Part shown: one piece after another, positions 53,375 to 62,201 of the stretch
Position numbering within the stretch: position 1 is the stretch's first letter
How the letters are laid out: each line of letters starts with the position of its first letter
Origin: CAZJJK01 sp964546285
GTDB lineage: Bacteria; Spirochaetota; Spirochaetia; Treponematales; Breznakiellaceae
Assembly: GCA_964546285.1 (NCBI GenBank)
Contig: CAZJJK010000001.1
Span: forward strand, 62,001 to 126,000
Reading direction: 5' to 3'
DNA: 64,000 nucleotides
Program-made: the position numbers and the translations under genes
Notes under the pieces: generated by a model
What the model saw: the letters and a program-made list of their open reading frames with translations, nothing else
Databases searched by the model: none
Told to the model about the DNA's origin: nothing

Positions 53375-53845
53375 ATGAGAATTACAACCCGCGGTCGCTA
53401 TGCCCTCCGCGCGACTATCGCTATGACACGTTTGTGTCGCGATGGGGAGCCTATTTCCATCCGTCGTTTATCTGACGAGGAAGATATTTCATCCGTATTT
53501 TTGGAACAAATATTCTATAAACTCAGAAAAGCCGGCTTGGTGGAATCCGTAAGAGGCCCAGGCGGCGGCTTTGTTTTTACAGACGATCCTAGCAATATTA
53601 GCGTAAAAAACGTACTAGAAGCCGCGGGAGAAAATTTACTTCTCACGCCCTGCATTGATGAGGGCGCTTGCGATAAAGCTAGCGAATGTACAGCCCATAA
53701 TGTGTGGGTTGAAGCGTCTAATACATTGAATTCTTTTTTCGCCAACTTAACTCTTAAAGAGGTGGAGAATCGCTTTACCGCCAAGCAAGACCCTAAGACA
53801 CAAGATGAACACAAGACAGTACAGAAGAAACGGCGAAAACAATAG
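53375..53845 (+). CDS. Rrf2/IscR-family regulator with Fe-S ligands
   Basis: The protein of about 156 residues has the Rrf2 winged helix (MRITTRGRYALRATIAM; FLEQIFYKLRKAGLVESVRGPGGG) and the cluster motif C-x5-C-x5-C-x2-H (PCIDEGACDKASECTAH), the IscR pattern for binding a [2Fe-2S] cluster. A frame four codons longer exists; ATG at 53375 follows TGGGG with six bases spacing. No isc or suf genes are nearby, so its targets are elsewhere or unknown. A membrane-protein gene follows after 11 bases. Confidence 0.88.
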   Translation: MRITTRGRYALRATIAMTRLCRDGEPISIRRLSDEEDISSVFLEQIFYKLRKAGLVESVRGPGGGFVFTDDPSNISVKNVLEAAGENLLLTPCIDEGACDKASECTAHNVWVEASNTLNSFFANLTLKEVENRFTAKQDPKTQDEHKTVQKKRRKQ

Positions 53846-53856
53846 AGAGGCTGATT

Positions 53857-55308
53857 ATGCCTAAAATAGATACCGGCGAGAAAAGCTATAGCCGCCTTAT
53901 TGCTGGACTTAAACGCCGTTCAGACGGCCTAAGCACCGCTGACTTGGTCGCTTCCACGGGTTTACCTCTGGAAACCGTTAAAGCCTTATTACCGAAAGCG
54001 TCCGATGAATTTGGCGCGCGCTTGAAAGTAACCGAATCAGGGGAAATACTTTATTCCTTCCCTCAGGGCTTTAAAAGCCGCTATCGCGGCTTTTGGCCCA
54101 GCGCTATACGCGCGGCACGGCAAATAGCGCGTATTTCAGCGAGCATTGGCAAACTGGTCTTTAAAGTCTGGATCGCCATTATGCTTGTTGGGTATTTTGT
54201 CCTTTTTTTAGCGCTTGCCCTTTTCGCTTTGGTTGCATCAGTCGCCGTTTCCGCTACGGGTTCAAGCAGCCGCTCATCGTCACGCCGAGGGGGCGGTCTT
54301 GGCGGGTTTTATCTTACATCTCGTATTTTTAACCTGCTTATCCGAATATGGTTTTATTCCGAGCTAACAAAACCCGCTGGAAATCGCGCTATAAGTAGGG
54401 ACCAAACTAAAAAACGACGACCGCTCCATCACGCGGTATATTCTTTTATTTTTGGCGACGGTGATCCTAACGCTGATTGGGATACGCGAGAACGAAAAGC
54501 CGTAAGCGCGTATATCCAAGCAAACTCCGGCGTAATATCGTTACCCGAATTCATGATGCTGACCGGCTTGCCTCCGTCAGAAGCTGAAACAGCCATAAAC
54601 GGCTATCTAGCCGCCTTGAATGGCAGCCCTGAAGCGACGGACGATGGTACGATAGTCTATCGTTTTGATGAAATGATGATGAGAGCCGATAAGACAAATC
54701 GCTCATTTGAACACGTATCAGCGCCATTGAAACGTCTAAAAAAATTCAGTTCCAATAGTGCGGCCATGAACCGTTGGTTTGCTATTCTCAACGCGGTTAA
54801 TTTTGTATTTGGGTCGTATTTTCTTTTTTTTGGAACCGTGTTTGGATCGGCGATTAACGCGGCAAAGAGCGTTTTCGGTTCTCGTTTATACGAGATAAGC
54901 CTGACGCTTTTTCAAAACATCGGCCTACCCTTCTCTTTTATTATTATAGGATTAGGTTTTATACCTCTATCTTTTTCCCTGTTATTTTACGCTATTCCCT
55001 TAATTCGCCATTTTTCCGAAAAAAAGGAGAATCACACTATAGCAACCGAGAACGCACGAAAAGAATTGCTTCGTCGTGTATGGAGCAATCCAGAACGAAT
55101 CGACTCTTCCTCGGTTTTACAACAGGAACAAGACCTCCTTAAAGAACTGGGCTCATACGCTCAACCCCAGCTTACCATCGATGAGTCTGGCCATACGCTA
55201 TATCATTTTCCAACGCTAGCGGAAGAACAACGTGCCCTTGAAAAATATCGGAAAACCATTGAGGACTTCGATATTGGGAAAACGATATTTGACAGTCATG
55301 CCGATTGA
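53857..55308 (+). CDS. Membrane protein with three similar winged-helix-like modules, function unknown
   Basis: The 483-residue protein shows an N-terminal module (LSTADLVASTGLPLETVKAL, then GEILYSF), a hydrophobic pair (about 105-130), a second module (ISLPEFMMLTGLPPSEAETA, then GTIVYRF), two more hydrophobic segments (about 305-390) and a third, reduced module (ELGSYAQPQLTIDESGHTLYHF). All three share the pattern of a helix-turn-helix-like segment, then a beta hairpin ending in Y-x-F. I cannot name the family. It follows an Rrf2 gene by 11 bases and is probably co-transcribed. Confidence 0.75.
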   Translation: MPKIDTGEKSYSRLIAGLKRRSDGLSTADLVASTGLPLETVKALLPKASDEFGARLKVTESGEILYSFPQGFKSRYRGFWPSAIRAARQIARISASIGKLVFKVWIAIMLVGYFVLFLALALFALVASVAVSATGSSSRSSSRRGGGLGGFYLTSRIFNLLIRIWFYSELTKPAGNRAISRDQTKKRRPLHHAVYSFIFGDGDPNADWDTRERKAVSAYIQANSGVISLPEFMMLTGLPPSEAETAINGYLAALNGSPEATDDGTIVYRFDEMMMRADKTNRSFEHVSAPLKRLKKFSSNSAAMNRWFAILNAVNFVFGSYFLFFGTVFGSAINAAKSVFGSRLYEISLTLFQNIGLPFSFIIIGLGFIPLSFSLLFYAIPLIRHFSEKKENHTIATENARKELLRRVWSNPERIDSSSVLQQEQDLLKELGSYAQPQLTIDESGHTLYHFPTLAEEQRALEKYRKTIEDFDIGKTIFDSHAD

Positions 55309-55412
55309 AGGGAAGGCGTAGTTCTTGATTGACCTTAGTGCCGACAGAGGGCTCACGTCATCGGACCAGTGTCAGCGCTCCTTTTTATATCCATTTTGAA
55401 ATATGCCAGCGC

Positions 55413-55441
55413 TTGACAGCGAGGCGCAATTTCGGTAAGCT
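55413..55441 (+). promoter_or_regulatory. Promoter of tRNA-Glu
   Basis: TTGACA (55413-55418) and TAAGCT (55436-55441) are 17 bases apart; the same -10 sequence serves prfB. Confidence 0.6.
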
Positions 55442-55462
55442 CGCGCTCGTCTATGACGATAC

Positions 55463-55534
55463 GTCTCCTTCGTCTAGGGGTTAGGACAGCGGGTTTTCAT
55501 CCCGCCAACAGGGGTTCGAATCCCCTAGGAGATG
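55463..55534 (+). tRNA. tRNA-Glu (anticodon TTC)
   Basis: The 72-base cloverleaf has acceptor GTCTCCT/AGGAGAT, anticodon stem GCGGG/CCCGC around TTTTCAT, T arm AGGGG-TTCGAAT-CCCCT and discriminator G. CCA is not encoded. Confidence 0.96.
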
Positions 55535-55539
55535 CCTAA

Positions 55540-55572
55540 GCGGCCGATAGCGATATCGGGCCGCTTTTTTTT
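55540..55572 (+). terminator. Terminator of tRNA-Glu
   Basis: GCGGCC (55540-55545) pairs with GGCCGC (55559-55564), followed by eight T's (55565-55572). The next base begins the coding frame of the dinG-like gene. Confidence 0.85.
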
Positions 55573-58032
55573 GTGAAGGAGCATATTCTGGAAGCGGAAA
55601 AACGTCTTAACCATAAGGCGATAGCGACACTGCGAAACGCGATACGTGACGCGGAGGGAATGGAGGTTTTCGCTTTAGGAGAACTTGGCCCTGAAAACAG
55701 GGTTATATTTATTCAAGTTTACGCTAGAGGCAATAAGCACCAAGTTATCGCGCCGCGAGATTTATGGGAAGCGGCTGATGTTCTTATTCATAACCACCCA
55801 TCCGGTCAGTTGACACCAAGCCCAGAGGATTTTGTGATAGCGTCAAAAAATGCCGAAGCGGGCATCGGGTTTTATATTGTTGACAACGCCGTTGATCATG
55901 TTAACCCAGTTGTTGAGCCAATTAAAAAACGACAGACTTCATTTCTAGACGCTGAAACGCTAGTAGCCCAGCTCGATACGGGCGGCCCTATAGCTCGCCG
56001 CTTACCCTGTTATGAAAGTCGTCCCTCTCAATTGGAATTGATACGCTGGATTGTCCGCGCTTTTAACGAAAGCAGGGTTTTGGCGGCGGAAGCTGGCACC
56101 GGCGTCGGTAAATCCTTCGCTTATATACTGCCGGCTTTGCTATGGGCACAAGGCAATGAAGAACGGGTGATTATTTCAACCGCGACAATCAATCTGCAGC
56201 ATCAGCTGCGCGATAAGGACATACCACTTATCGCATCGGCTCTAGCGCGGCCCGTAAAAACGGTCTTAATAAAGGGCCGTTCTAATTATTTATGTAGAAG
56301 ACGTTTGCTTGATTTTTCGCAGGAAGAGTCGCTCTTTCCCGAATATACGGATCAGAGAAATAGCCTTATAGTCTGGGCTGACAAGAGCGCGGAGGGTAGC
56401 CGGGAAGACATACCTTTTCCCGTAGATGATTCACTTTGGAGCCGCGTTTGCGCTGAAGCGGATAATTGTCTTTCCATAAATTGTCCGGAACGCGAGCGCT
56501 GTTTCGTTTTAAGGGTTAAGCGCTTAGCCGCCGATGCTCAGCTTATTATTGTAAATCACCATCTCCTTCTCGCTGATATGGCGGCCAGAAGCTCTGGCGC
56601 GGGATATAGCGGAACAGTCGTATTGCCGGCCGCGGATAGATTTATCTTAGACGAGGCTCATACCGTGGCTGACGCGGCCACTTCCTTTTTCGCTCAAGCC
56701 TTTAGCAGGATTGGCGCCTTAAAGCAGCTTGGGCGCTTATGGCGCCGACGACGCGGAATGGAATCCGGTTTGCTTGTCCGCCTTATGGCGTACAGCCCAT
56801 CAACAGAGGATAAAAGCGTCACCACAGGGCTTATCAATGACGCGAAAATACTTCTTCAGACCTTGGATAAAGAAGCTTTAACCTTCTTTGGGGATCGCGC
56901 CGCCTTAAGATTATCTCCTTCACGGCCTATCGAATCATATAAGCCACTACTAAGCATATTTAAGGAGCTTGATACATTAATCCATCGTCTGATTGATTCC
57001 GTAAAATCGTTAATAGACAGCATTGATGAAAATGAATCTTCTAAATCCTTAATTTGGGAAACAAGGAGCGCGCTACGCCGTTTGGAGACTATAGCCTCCG
57101 TATGTGACCAGATGGGAAATTATAGAGAACTCAGCGATAAAGTTTGTTGGATGGAATTGCGACGCGGCTCTGATCCTGAAACGTGGATAGGCTATAGTGT
57201 GTCGCCTTTAAATGTCGCGCCCGCTCTTCACCAAGCCTTATTCTCTCCAGCCAAGACCGTGGTCGCCGTTTCCGCCACTTTGACAACAGCCGGTTCCTTT
57301 GAATATTGGATGCGGGGTTGCGGCGCAAAAATGGAAAACGAGGCGGATACCCTAACGGTATCCCTGCCTTCACCCTTTCCCTATGATCAAAATGTTCTTC
57401 TTAGCGTTCCGACTGACGCCCCCTTACCCGACAACCCGCTCTACGAGGCTTTCACCGCCGAAGCCATTCGTTCCTTAATCATTCATGCCGGAGGCTCGGC
57501 TCTAGTTTTGTTTACATCATATTCAGCGCTTCGCGCTGTCTACGACGCGGTAGAGCCAGACTTAAGCGAGGCTGGCATCCCTGTGCTAAAGCAAGGCGAT
57601 GATGATAGGACTCGCCTTTTAAGAACCTTTGTTGATGATAGGAAAAGCGTCCTTTTTGGAACCGATTCGTTTTGGGAAGGAGTTGACGCGCCAGGCGACT
57701 GTCTGCGCCTCGTAATCATCTGCCGTCTCCCCTTTCGCAGCCCAAATGATCCTATATATGAAGCCCGCCGTGAAGCTGTGGAAGCTATAGGCGGAAACGC
57801 CTTCGTCACTCTTTCGCTTCCTGAAGCCATCATGAAATTCAAACAAGGCTTTGGCCGTCTTATTCGGCGTTCTACTGATAGCGGCGCCGTGGTGGTTCTT
57901 GACGGACGTATTCTTTGTAAGCGTTATGGCGCGCAATTTATCACGTCTCTGCCAAACACAAAAAAACTTTTCTCCATAAGCTCTGAGTTGTATTCAGCGG
58001 TAGAGCGTTTTCTGGAAAGCTCAGCTAACTAA
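55573..58032 (+). CDS. Fusion of a RadC-like JAMM domain with a DinG/YoaA-type Fe-S helicase
   Basis: Residues 1-130 form a RadC/JAMM-like module with E31, H73-N-H75 and D86 (HxHx10D), the metal-site spacing of JAMM proteins. Residues 145-819 are a DinG-type superfamily 2 helicase: AGTGVGKS (174-181), Fe-S cysteines C241, C299, C304 and C310 (C-x4-C-x5-C as in E. coli DinG), DEAH (360-363) and the arginine finger region GFGRLIRRSTDSG. It would unwind branched or R-loop DNA. The frame opens with GTG at 55573, without a Shine-Dalgarno and right after the tRNA-Glu terminator; AAGGAG at 55576-55581 points to ATT 55585 or CTG 55588 instead. Confidence 0.88.
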   Translation: MKEHILEAEKRLNHKAIATLRNAIRDAEGMEVFALGELGPENRVIFIQVYARGNKHQVIAPRDLWEAADVLIHNHPSGQLTPSPEDFVIASKNAEAGIGFYIVDNAVDHVNPVVEPIKKRQTSFLDAETLVAQLDTGGPIARRLPCYESRPSQLELIRWIVRAFNESRVLAAEAGTGVGKSFAYILPALLWAQGNEERVIISTATINLQHQLRDKDIPLIASALARPVKTVLIKGRSNYLCRRRLLDFSQEESLFPEYTDQRNSLIVWADKSAEGSREDIPFPVDDSLWSRVCAEADNCLSINCPERERCFVLRVKRLAADAQLIIVNHHLLLADMAARSSGAGYSGTVVLPAADRFILDEAHTVADAATSFFAQAFSRIGALKQLGRLWRRRRGMESGLLVRLMAYSPSTEDKSVTTGLINDAKILLQTLDKEALTFFGDRAALRLSPSRPIESYKPLLSIFKELDTLIHRLIDSVKSLIDSIDENESSKSLIWETRSALRRLETIASVCDQMGNYRELSDKVCWMELRRGSDPETWIGYSVSPLNVAPALHQALFSPAKTVVAVSATLTTAGSFEYWMRGCGAKMENEADTLTVSLPSPFPYDQNVLLSVPTDAPLPDNPLYEAFTAEAIRSLIIHAGGSALVLFTSYSALRAVYDAVEPDLSEAGIPVLKQGDDDRTRLLRTFVDDRKSVLFGTDSFWEGVDAPGDCLRLVIICRLPFRSPNDPIYEARREAVEAIGGNAFVTLSLPEAIMKFKQGFGRLIRRSTDSGAVVVLDGRILCKRYGAQFITSLPNTKKLFSISSELYSAVERFLESSAN

Positions 58033-58152
58033 GACGTTTTTAAAACATCGATTTTTTTCACTACCACAGGCTAATAACGAAAATGGCCTTACTATAAACA
58101 TTTAATGCAATTATATTTAAGGAGACTCGGATCCTTATCGGATTTTATCTTT

Positions 58153-59400
58153 CTAATCACCTAGTTTCTCAATAACCAATTCACGAAAACGTTTCGCGGG
58201 TATCGAATCAGGGTCAGCCAACAACGCGTCCTCACAATCGGCTAAGGCCTTTGGTAAATCGCCCAAATGGTAATAAGCTTGGGCTCGCCTAAATAGCGCG
58301 AAATGATGATAGGGATTTATCTCAAGCGCTTTTGAAAAATCTTCTATCGCTTCAGCGTAGTTGCCTTGAACGGAATGAACAACAGCTCGATAATACGCCG
58401 CTTTATAATTCGCTTCATCTAATTTCAAGGTCTTAGAAAAATCATTTATCGCTTCATCGTAACGCGATTGCGCAAAATGAGCCATACCGCGATGCTTTAA
58501 AATAACCGCTTGAATAAAGGCGTTTGCCGAACCTTCCAGTATTTTTGTATATATTTCCACCGCCTTATCAAACTGTCCTTGATTATGGGCAAATAAAGCT
58601 TCTAACAATAAATCATCAATCGATTCGCCGCTCTTAGGCGGCGCTTCGATAGTCAAGCCCTTATCAGTACTCGTTTTATTGCCGCTTATCTCACTATTTT
58701 CCAGAAGCTTGCTATCGGTCGCTTCCTCAATTTTCTTAAAAAACGTTTCCCGCCGTTTCCCTAGTTCTCTATTCAATTGCCGTTGATATTCGCGAATTTC
58801 TTGGAAAACTATATCGGCTAAGGATAAGCTGGCGTTGACAGCCGCCAGTTTGCGTTTCATCGGTTCATCAAAGGGGGTAAATTCAGCCTTATAAACTAAC
58901 TCATGTTCAACTTCGGCCCAAGCATCCTGTAATATGGTCCTTACTTGAATTTCGATTATATCGCAACCTAGTTTTCCATAGCGAGAGCTTAGCTCCTCTG
59001 GAATATTTATAAGGATATGCGTGGATTCATAGCCAAATTCTTTAAATGAGTAATCCGAGCCTTTACGCTCAATTTCCTTTACCTCAAAGGCGTTCGTAAT
59101 CGCTTTTTCGGCGTTGTCTAAATCTTCAATAAAGGGACATACCACACGAATGCCAATCATATCGTTAATGACTGGTAAACTATCAGACAGTTCAAACTGC
59201 TGCGATAAGCGGACTAGCTTTTTAAAATAACTCATAAAACTTTTCGCGCGGCCTTTCACGGAGGGTCTTGGCCGTAGATCACGTAAGGCCGTCTCAACCA
59301 AGGCTTCTATCGCTTTGACAGCTTCTGAGCGCCGCGCCGCGTATTCATCAAACTCACGACGTAGCTTTATCCGATTGGGGTACCAGGTTGCTTTAGGCAT
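58153..59400 (-). CDS. Single-domain (p)ppGpp synthetase (RelA/SpoT-like) with C-terminal TPRs
   Basis: Residues 1-235 are a RelA/SpoT nucleotidyltransferase domain (VKGRAKSFMSYFKKL; INDMIGIRVVCPF; YESTHI; EIQVRTILQDAWAEVEHELVYK) without the HD hydrolase, TGS or ACT domains, so it should only make alarmone. After a linker, three TPRs follow (about 272-400: GQFDKAVEIYTKILEGS; YDEAINDFSKTLKLDE; YAEAIEDFSKALEIN). The tail suggests control by a protein partner. There is no visible Shine-Dalgarno or promoter; the flaA terminator lies just upstream, so its expression is unexplained. Confidence 0.88.
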   Translation of the reverse strand: MPKATWYPNRIKLRREFDEYAARRSEAVKAIEALVETALRDLRPRPSVKGRAKSFMSYFKKLVRLSQQFELSDSLPVINDMIGIRVVCPFIEDLDNAEKAITNAFEVKEIERKGSDYSFKEFGYESTHILINIPEELSSRYGKLGCDIIEIQVRTILQDAWAEVEHELVYKAEFTPFDEPMKRKLAAVNASLSLADIVFQEIREYQRQLNRELGKRRETFFKKIEEATDSKLLENSEISGNKTSTDKGLTIEAPPKSGESIDDLLLEALFAHNQGQFDKAVEIYTKILEGSANAFIQAVILKHRGMAHFAQSRYDEAINDFSKTLKLDEANYKAAYYRAVVHSVQGNYAEAIEDFSKALEINPYHHFALFRRAQAYYHLGDLPKALADCEDALLADPDSIPAKRFRELVIEKLGD

Positions 59401-59416
59401 ATTTATTGTCTAGCTG

Positions 59417-59448
59417 AAAAAACGGCGCCGCTATTTCAAGCGGCGCCG
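59417..59448 (-). terminator. Terminator of flaA
   Basis: On the minus strand a perfect 9-bp GC stem (59448-59440 with 59431-59423, 8-base loop) is followed by six T's (59422-59417), between flaA and the alarmone synthetase gene. Confidence 0.92.
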
Positions 59449-59469
59449 CGATTTCTCTAAGAGTTTTGA

Positions 59470-60462
59470 TTATTCGGCCACGGTGCCGGCTGTAGCTCCA
59501 GCAGCTTCGCTGGCTGAGAATTTATCCTCGGTAGCCTTCTTTTGTCCTTCTAGATAACGGAGGACTTGAACCTCTCCAAATTTTTCCATTTCGGCGTTTC
59601 TGCGCGCGACCTCACGATCGCTGATGATACTCCAGAGGTCTTCATCTTCGATATCGCGCTCGGTATCCATAACGGCCTTATCGTAAATAACCTTAACATC
59701 CTTAAAATAGGCCACAAAATCCCCGCCTTCATGACTCGCGTCGCGGTGAATAATCAGCCCAGCAAACTTCACAAAAGGAGTCGCCTTAGGATATAAGGGG
59801 AAAATACGTAATTCACGATTCCGTACATCAGAAACATAATTGGGGTTTTTCCAAATCATTTCGCCCCAGCCATCAAAATTGAGATACCCCATGAACATTA
59901 CGCTTTCTTCGCCTTCAGCGTCTTTAAGAACAACGGAAACGCCATGAGGGAAATTTAAACCATACGCGTTTAAGGCTATCGATTTAATCGTGCCTACATT
60001 CTTTATAACGCCGAATCCTTCCTCAAACCTTGTCGTTTCGCTGCCTTCCATGGCCTCAAAAGCCGGAATTTCAAAGGGAGGACTTATACGAGCCCAAGAA
60101 TTGATCGGCATAATGGGAAAATGAACCCGAACGCCAAGCACTTGGCCATATTGTTTGGAAGGCGCTTCACGGACGTAGCTCTTGGCCATATTCGTGGTAT
60201 CCCGGGAAGATGAGGCGAGCACAATATCCCAGTTAGGCATAGCCAAAGAGGTCTTCATGATCGACTTTTGCTGTGGCGTATAAGAATTACCGGCAACTTC
60301 GGCAAAGTCCATCACCGTCCGCTCATTTTGGGTGTTGACATTGTCCTGATCCGGTTCGGCATCGGCAACCAACTTGGCGAAATCGATCAGAACGGATTCC
60401 TCCGCGAAAACCGCGCCGCACGCCAATATGGCGATGGCGATAAGAATGAACGTCCGTTTCAT
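59470..60462 (-). CDS. flaA: Flagellar filament outer-layer protein FlaA
   Basis: The 330-residue exported protein has a signal peptide (MKRTFILIAIAILACGAVFA) and the FlaA/FlaA1 body (PNWDIVLASSSRD; VLGVRVHFPIMPINSWARISPPFEIPA; NAYGLNFPHGVSVVL; WKNPNYV). FlaA coats the FlaB core of the periplasmic flagellar filament and is confined to spirochaetes, so it sets the likely taxonomy. ATG at 60462 has AAGGAG six bases ahead; a longer frame to 60483 is rejected. A strong promoter with two dyads precedes it and a strong terminator follows. Confidence 0.95.
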   Translation of the reverse strand: MKRTFILIAIAILACGAVFAEESVLIDFAKLVADAEPDQDNVNTQNERTVMDFAEVAGNSYTPQQKSIMKTSLAMPNWDIVLASSSRDTTNMAKSYVREAPSKQYGQVLGVRVHFPIMPINSWARISPPFEIPAFEAMEGSETTRFEEGFGVIKNVGTIKSIALNAYGLNFPHGVSVVLKDAEGEESVMFMGYLNFDGWGEMIWKNPNYVSDVRNRELRIFPLYPKATPFVKFAGLIIHRDASHEGGDFVAYFKDVKVIYDKAVMDTERDIEDEDLWSIISDREVARRNAEMEKFGEVQVLRYLEGQKKATEDKFSASEAAGATAGTVAE

Positions 60463-60497
60463 TCGAAACTCCTTTTCTTTCAAGCAATAGGACTTGA

Positions 60498-60535
60498 TCG
60501 TATAGAATTATACGAGAAGGGGTTGATTTGTCAAC
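60498..60535 (-). promoter_or_regulatory. Promoter of flaA with overlapping dyads
   Basis: On the minus strand TTGACA (60534-60529) and TATAAT (60512-60507), both perfect, are 16 bases apart. TCGTATA/TATACGA (60498-60504 and 60509-60515) covers the -10; GTTGA/TCAAC (60522-60526 and 60531-60535) covers the -35. Confidence 0.75.
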
Positions 60536-60607
60536 GCTTTTTCCTTTTTTTCGAAGGACGCGTATGCCAAAACTCGCTTGGATAAAAGCGAATGCCACAT
60601 ATTTTCC

Positions 60608-61099
60608 CTATTTTTCATTTTTAGCACTGTAGGCATAGGGAACAACTCCATCTATAAAAAGCTTAATCTCCGTAAGAGAACGAAAATTTCGCCTAATATC
60701 GTTATAAAAAAGCTCTATGGCTCGGCGTTGGCTATCAGCTCCTTCTACGGGCAGAGCCGCTTCGGCCGATAGGTTCGCGTATACGACATGCTCTCGCAAA
60801 ATAAGCGAAATCAGTTTTGTACCTCGGATAAATAGACGGCGGTAATTCACCAAAGACGGACCCAACAAAGCTTCCTCAATGTAAAGCTTAACGCGAGCCT
60901 CCAAGCTTTCACGACGCGGCAGGGATCGTTCCTCAAAAAACGGTCTTTCGCCATCTATCGCGTCAAAGGTAAAACTAAAACGGTCCCGCGGCGCTAGACG
61001 AGCATCCACAAGCGCTATAACGACAAGCAACGCCAAATAAATAGCCCTTCGTAACTCGGCTTTGCGGAAAGGGACTGTAATCGCGGTAAGAAACTTCAT
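60608..61099 (-). CDS. Membrane-anchored GerMN-domain protein
   Basis: The 163-residue protein has one N-terminal transmembrane segment (AIYLALLVVIALVDARL) and a soluble GerMN-like domain (YIEEALLGPSL; TKLISLILREHVVYANLSAEAAL; IELFYNDIRRNFRSLTEIKLFIDGVVPY). GerMN domains occur in wall and spore proteins and in spirochaetes; the function is not settled. It is directly downstream of an amidase with a 4-base overlap, suggesting a role in cell-wall turnover. Confidence 0.85.
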   Translation of the reverse strand: MKFLTAITVPFRKAELRRAIYLALLVVIALVDARLAPRDRFSFTFDAIDGERPFFEERSLPRRESLEARVKLYIEEALLGPSLVNYRRLFIRGTKLISLILREHVVYANLSAEAALPVEGADSQRRAIELFYNDIRRNFRSLTEIKLFIDGVVPYAYSAKNEK

Positions 61100-62196
61100 G
61101 GCGAGCCGGTAAAGCCTCCGGATGATTCAAATACGGTGATAAAATCAACAATCCCATTATAAACGGCTTCCGAAGCGAGCCGCAAGTAAGCATCGGAAGA
61201 AAGAAGCTTGGCTTCATCGGGATTTGTGACAAAACCTAATTCAATCAGCACGGACGGCATCTTGGCGTTACGCACCACAAACCATTCTTCAGCTTTTATA
61301 CCTCTAGATTCGCTTTGATCGCCTAAGTTTTCAGACAGCCGATTTATTATGGCTTGCGCGATTACCAGACTTTCAGTGGTAAACGCTTCCTCCATCATGG
61401 AATTAAGTATGGGGAATAGATCAGCGCTATCGGCTAAAGCTTGCTCGTCAACGACAGTCCTGCGAAATTTTGGGGAAAGATACCACACTTCATATCCGGA
61501 AGCGTTTTTATTGAAAGAGGCGTTAGCGTGTATGGACACGAAGATAATAGCCTCATTTGGCTCCAGTTTGACGCTATTGGCGATGGAAACCCTTTCTTCC
61601 AAGGTTAAATAGCGATCATCCGATCGGGTTAAGAAAATACGCTTATTGGGATATTTAGCGTTGAGCGTTTGGTGTATGTATTTTGCCACGATAAGGTTTA
61701 TATCTTTTTCTCTCAATTCGATGGGACCGGAACCAAAATCATGGACGGCGACCGCGCCCGGATCCTTGCCGCCATGGCCGGGATCAATCAAAATAGCGGC
61801 TATTTTAAAGGAAGCGGCCTCTTCAAGGTCCCGAAGCTTGAACGCGTGAAGCATCGTCTCTATAAACTCACGCGGAAACAACAAGCGGCCATCACGGCGG
61901 AAAGGCCCCTTCCCTCTAAAAACGAGAGTCCCATCTATAAGCGCGATATAAGAATCCGCCTCATTCTCCAATCTAAAAACCGCTCGGCGCTTCCCAGAAT
62001 ATATAACACCTAACCCAGCCACCGGATCCCATTCCAGCCTAGCGTTAAGCGCGATAAGAGCCTCGGCTTCGCTCAGACACTCGCCTAGCTCAGCCGGCTC
62101 TTCCCTCTCGTCCGCGGCGGCCATGAAGGAGCCAAAAAAGAGAACAGCGACGACAAAAAATAGTCTAGCGCGACATGGACGCTTTAGTACGGTCAT
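61096..62196 (-). CDS. Exported N-acetylmuramoyl-L-alanine amidase (Amidase_3)
   Basis: The 366-residue protein has a signal peptide (RARLFFVVAVLFFGSFMA), an N-terminal domain of about 110 residues, and the catalytic zinc-amidase domain: AAILIDPGHGGKDPGA (first zinc histidine), FVSIHANAS (second histidine), YEVWYLS, and LIELGFVTNPDEAKLL with the catalytic glutamate. It cleaves the amide bond between MurNAc and the stem peptide during wall remodelling. The ATP-grasp gene lies 5 bases upstream and a GerMN gene overlaps downstream. Confidence 0.92.
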   Translation of the reverse strand: MTVLKRPCRARLFFVVAVLFFGSFMAAADEREEPAELGECLSEAEALIALNARLEWDPVAGLGVIYSGKRRAVFRLENEADSYIALIDGTLVFRGKGPFRRDGRLLFPREFIETMLHAFKLRDLEEAASFKIAAILIDPGHGGKDPGAVAVHDFGSGPIELREKDINLIVAKYIHQTLNAKYPNKRIFLTRSDDRYLTLEERVSIANSVKLEPNEAIIFVSIHANASFNKNASGYEVWYLSPKFRRTVVDEQALADSADLFPILNSMMEEAFTTESLVIAQAIINRLSENLGDQSESRGIKAEEWFVVRNAKMPSVLIELGFVTNPDEAKLLSSDAYLRLASEAVYNGIVDFITVFESSGGFTGSP

Positions 62197-62201
62197 CAGC
62201 C

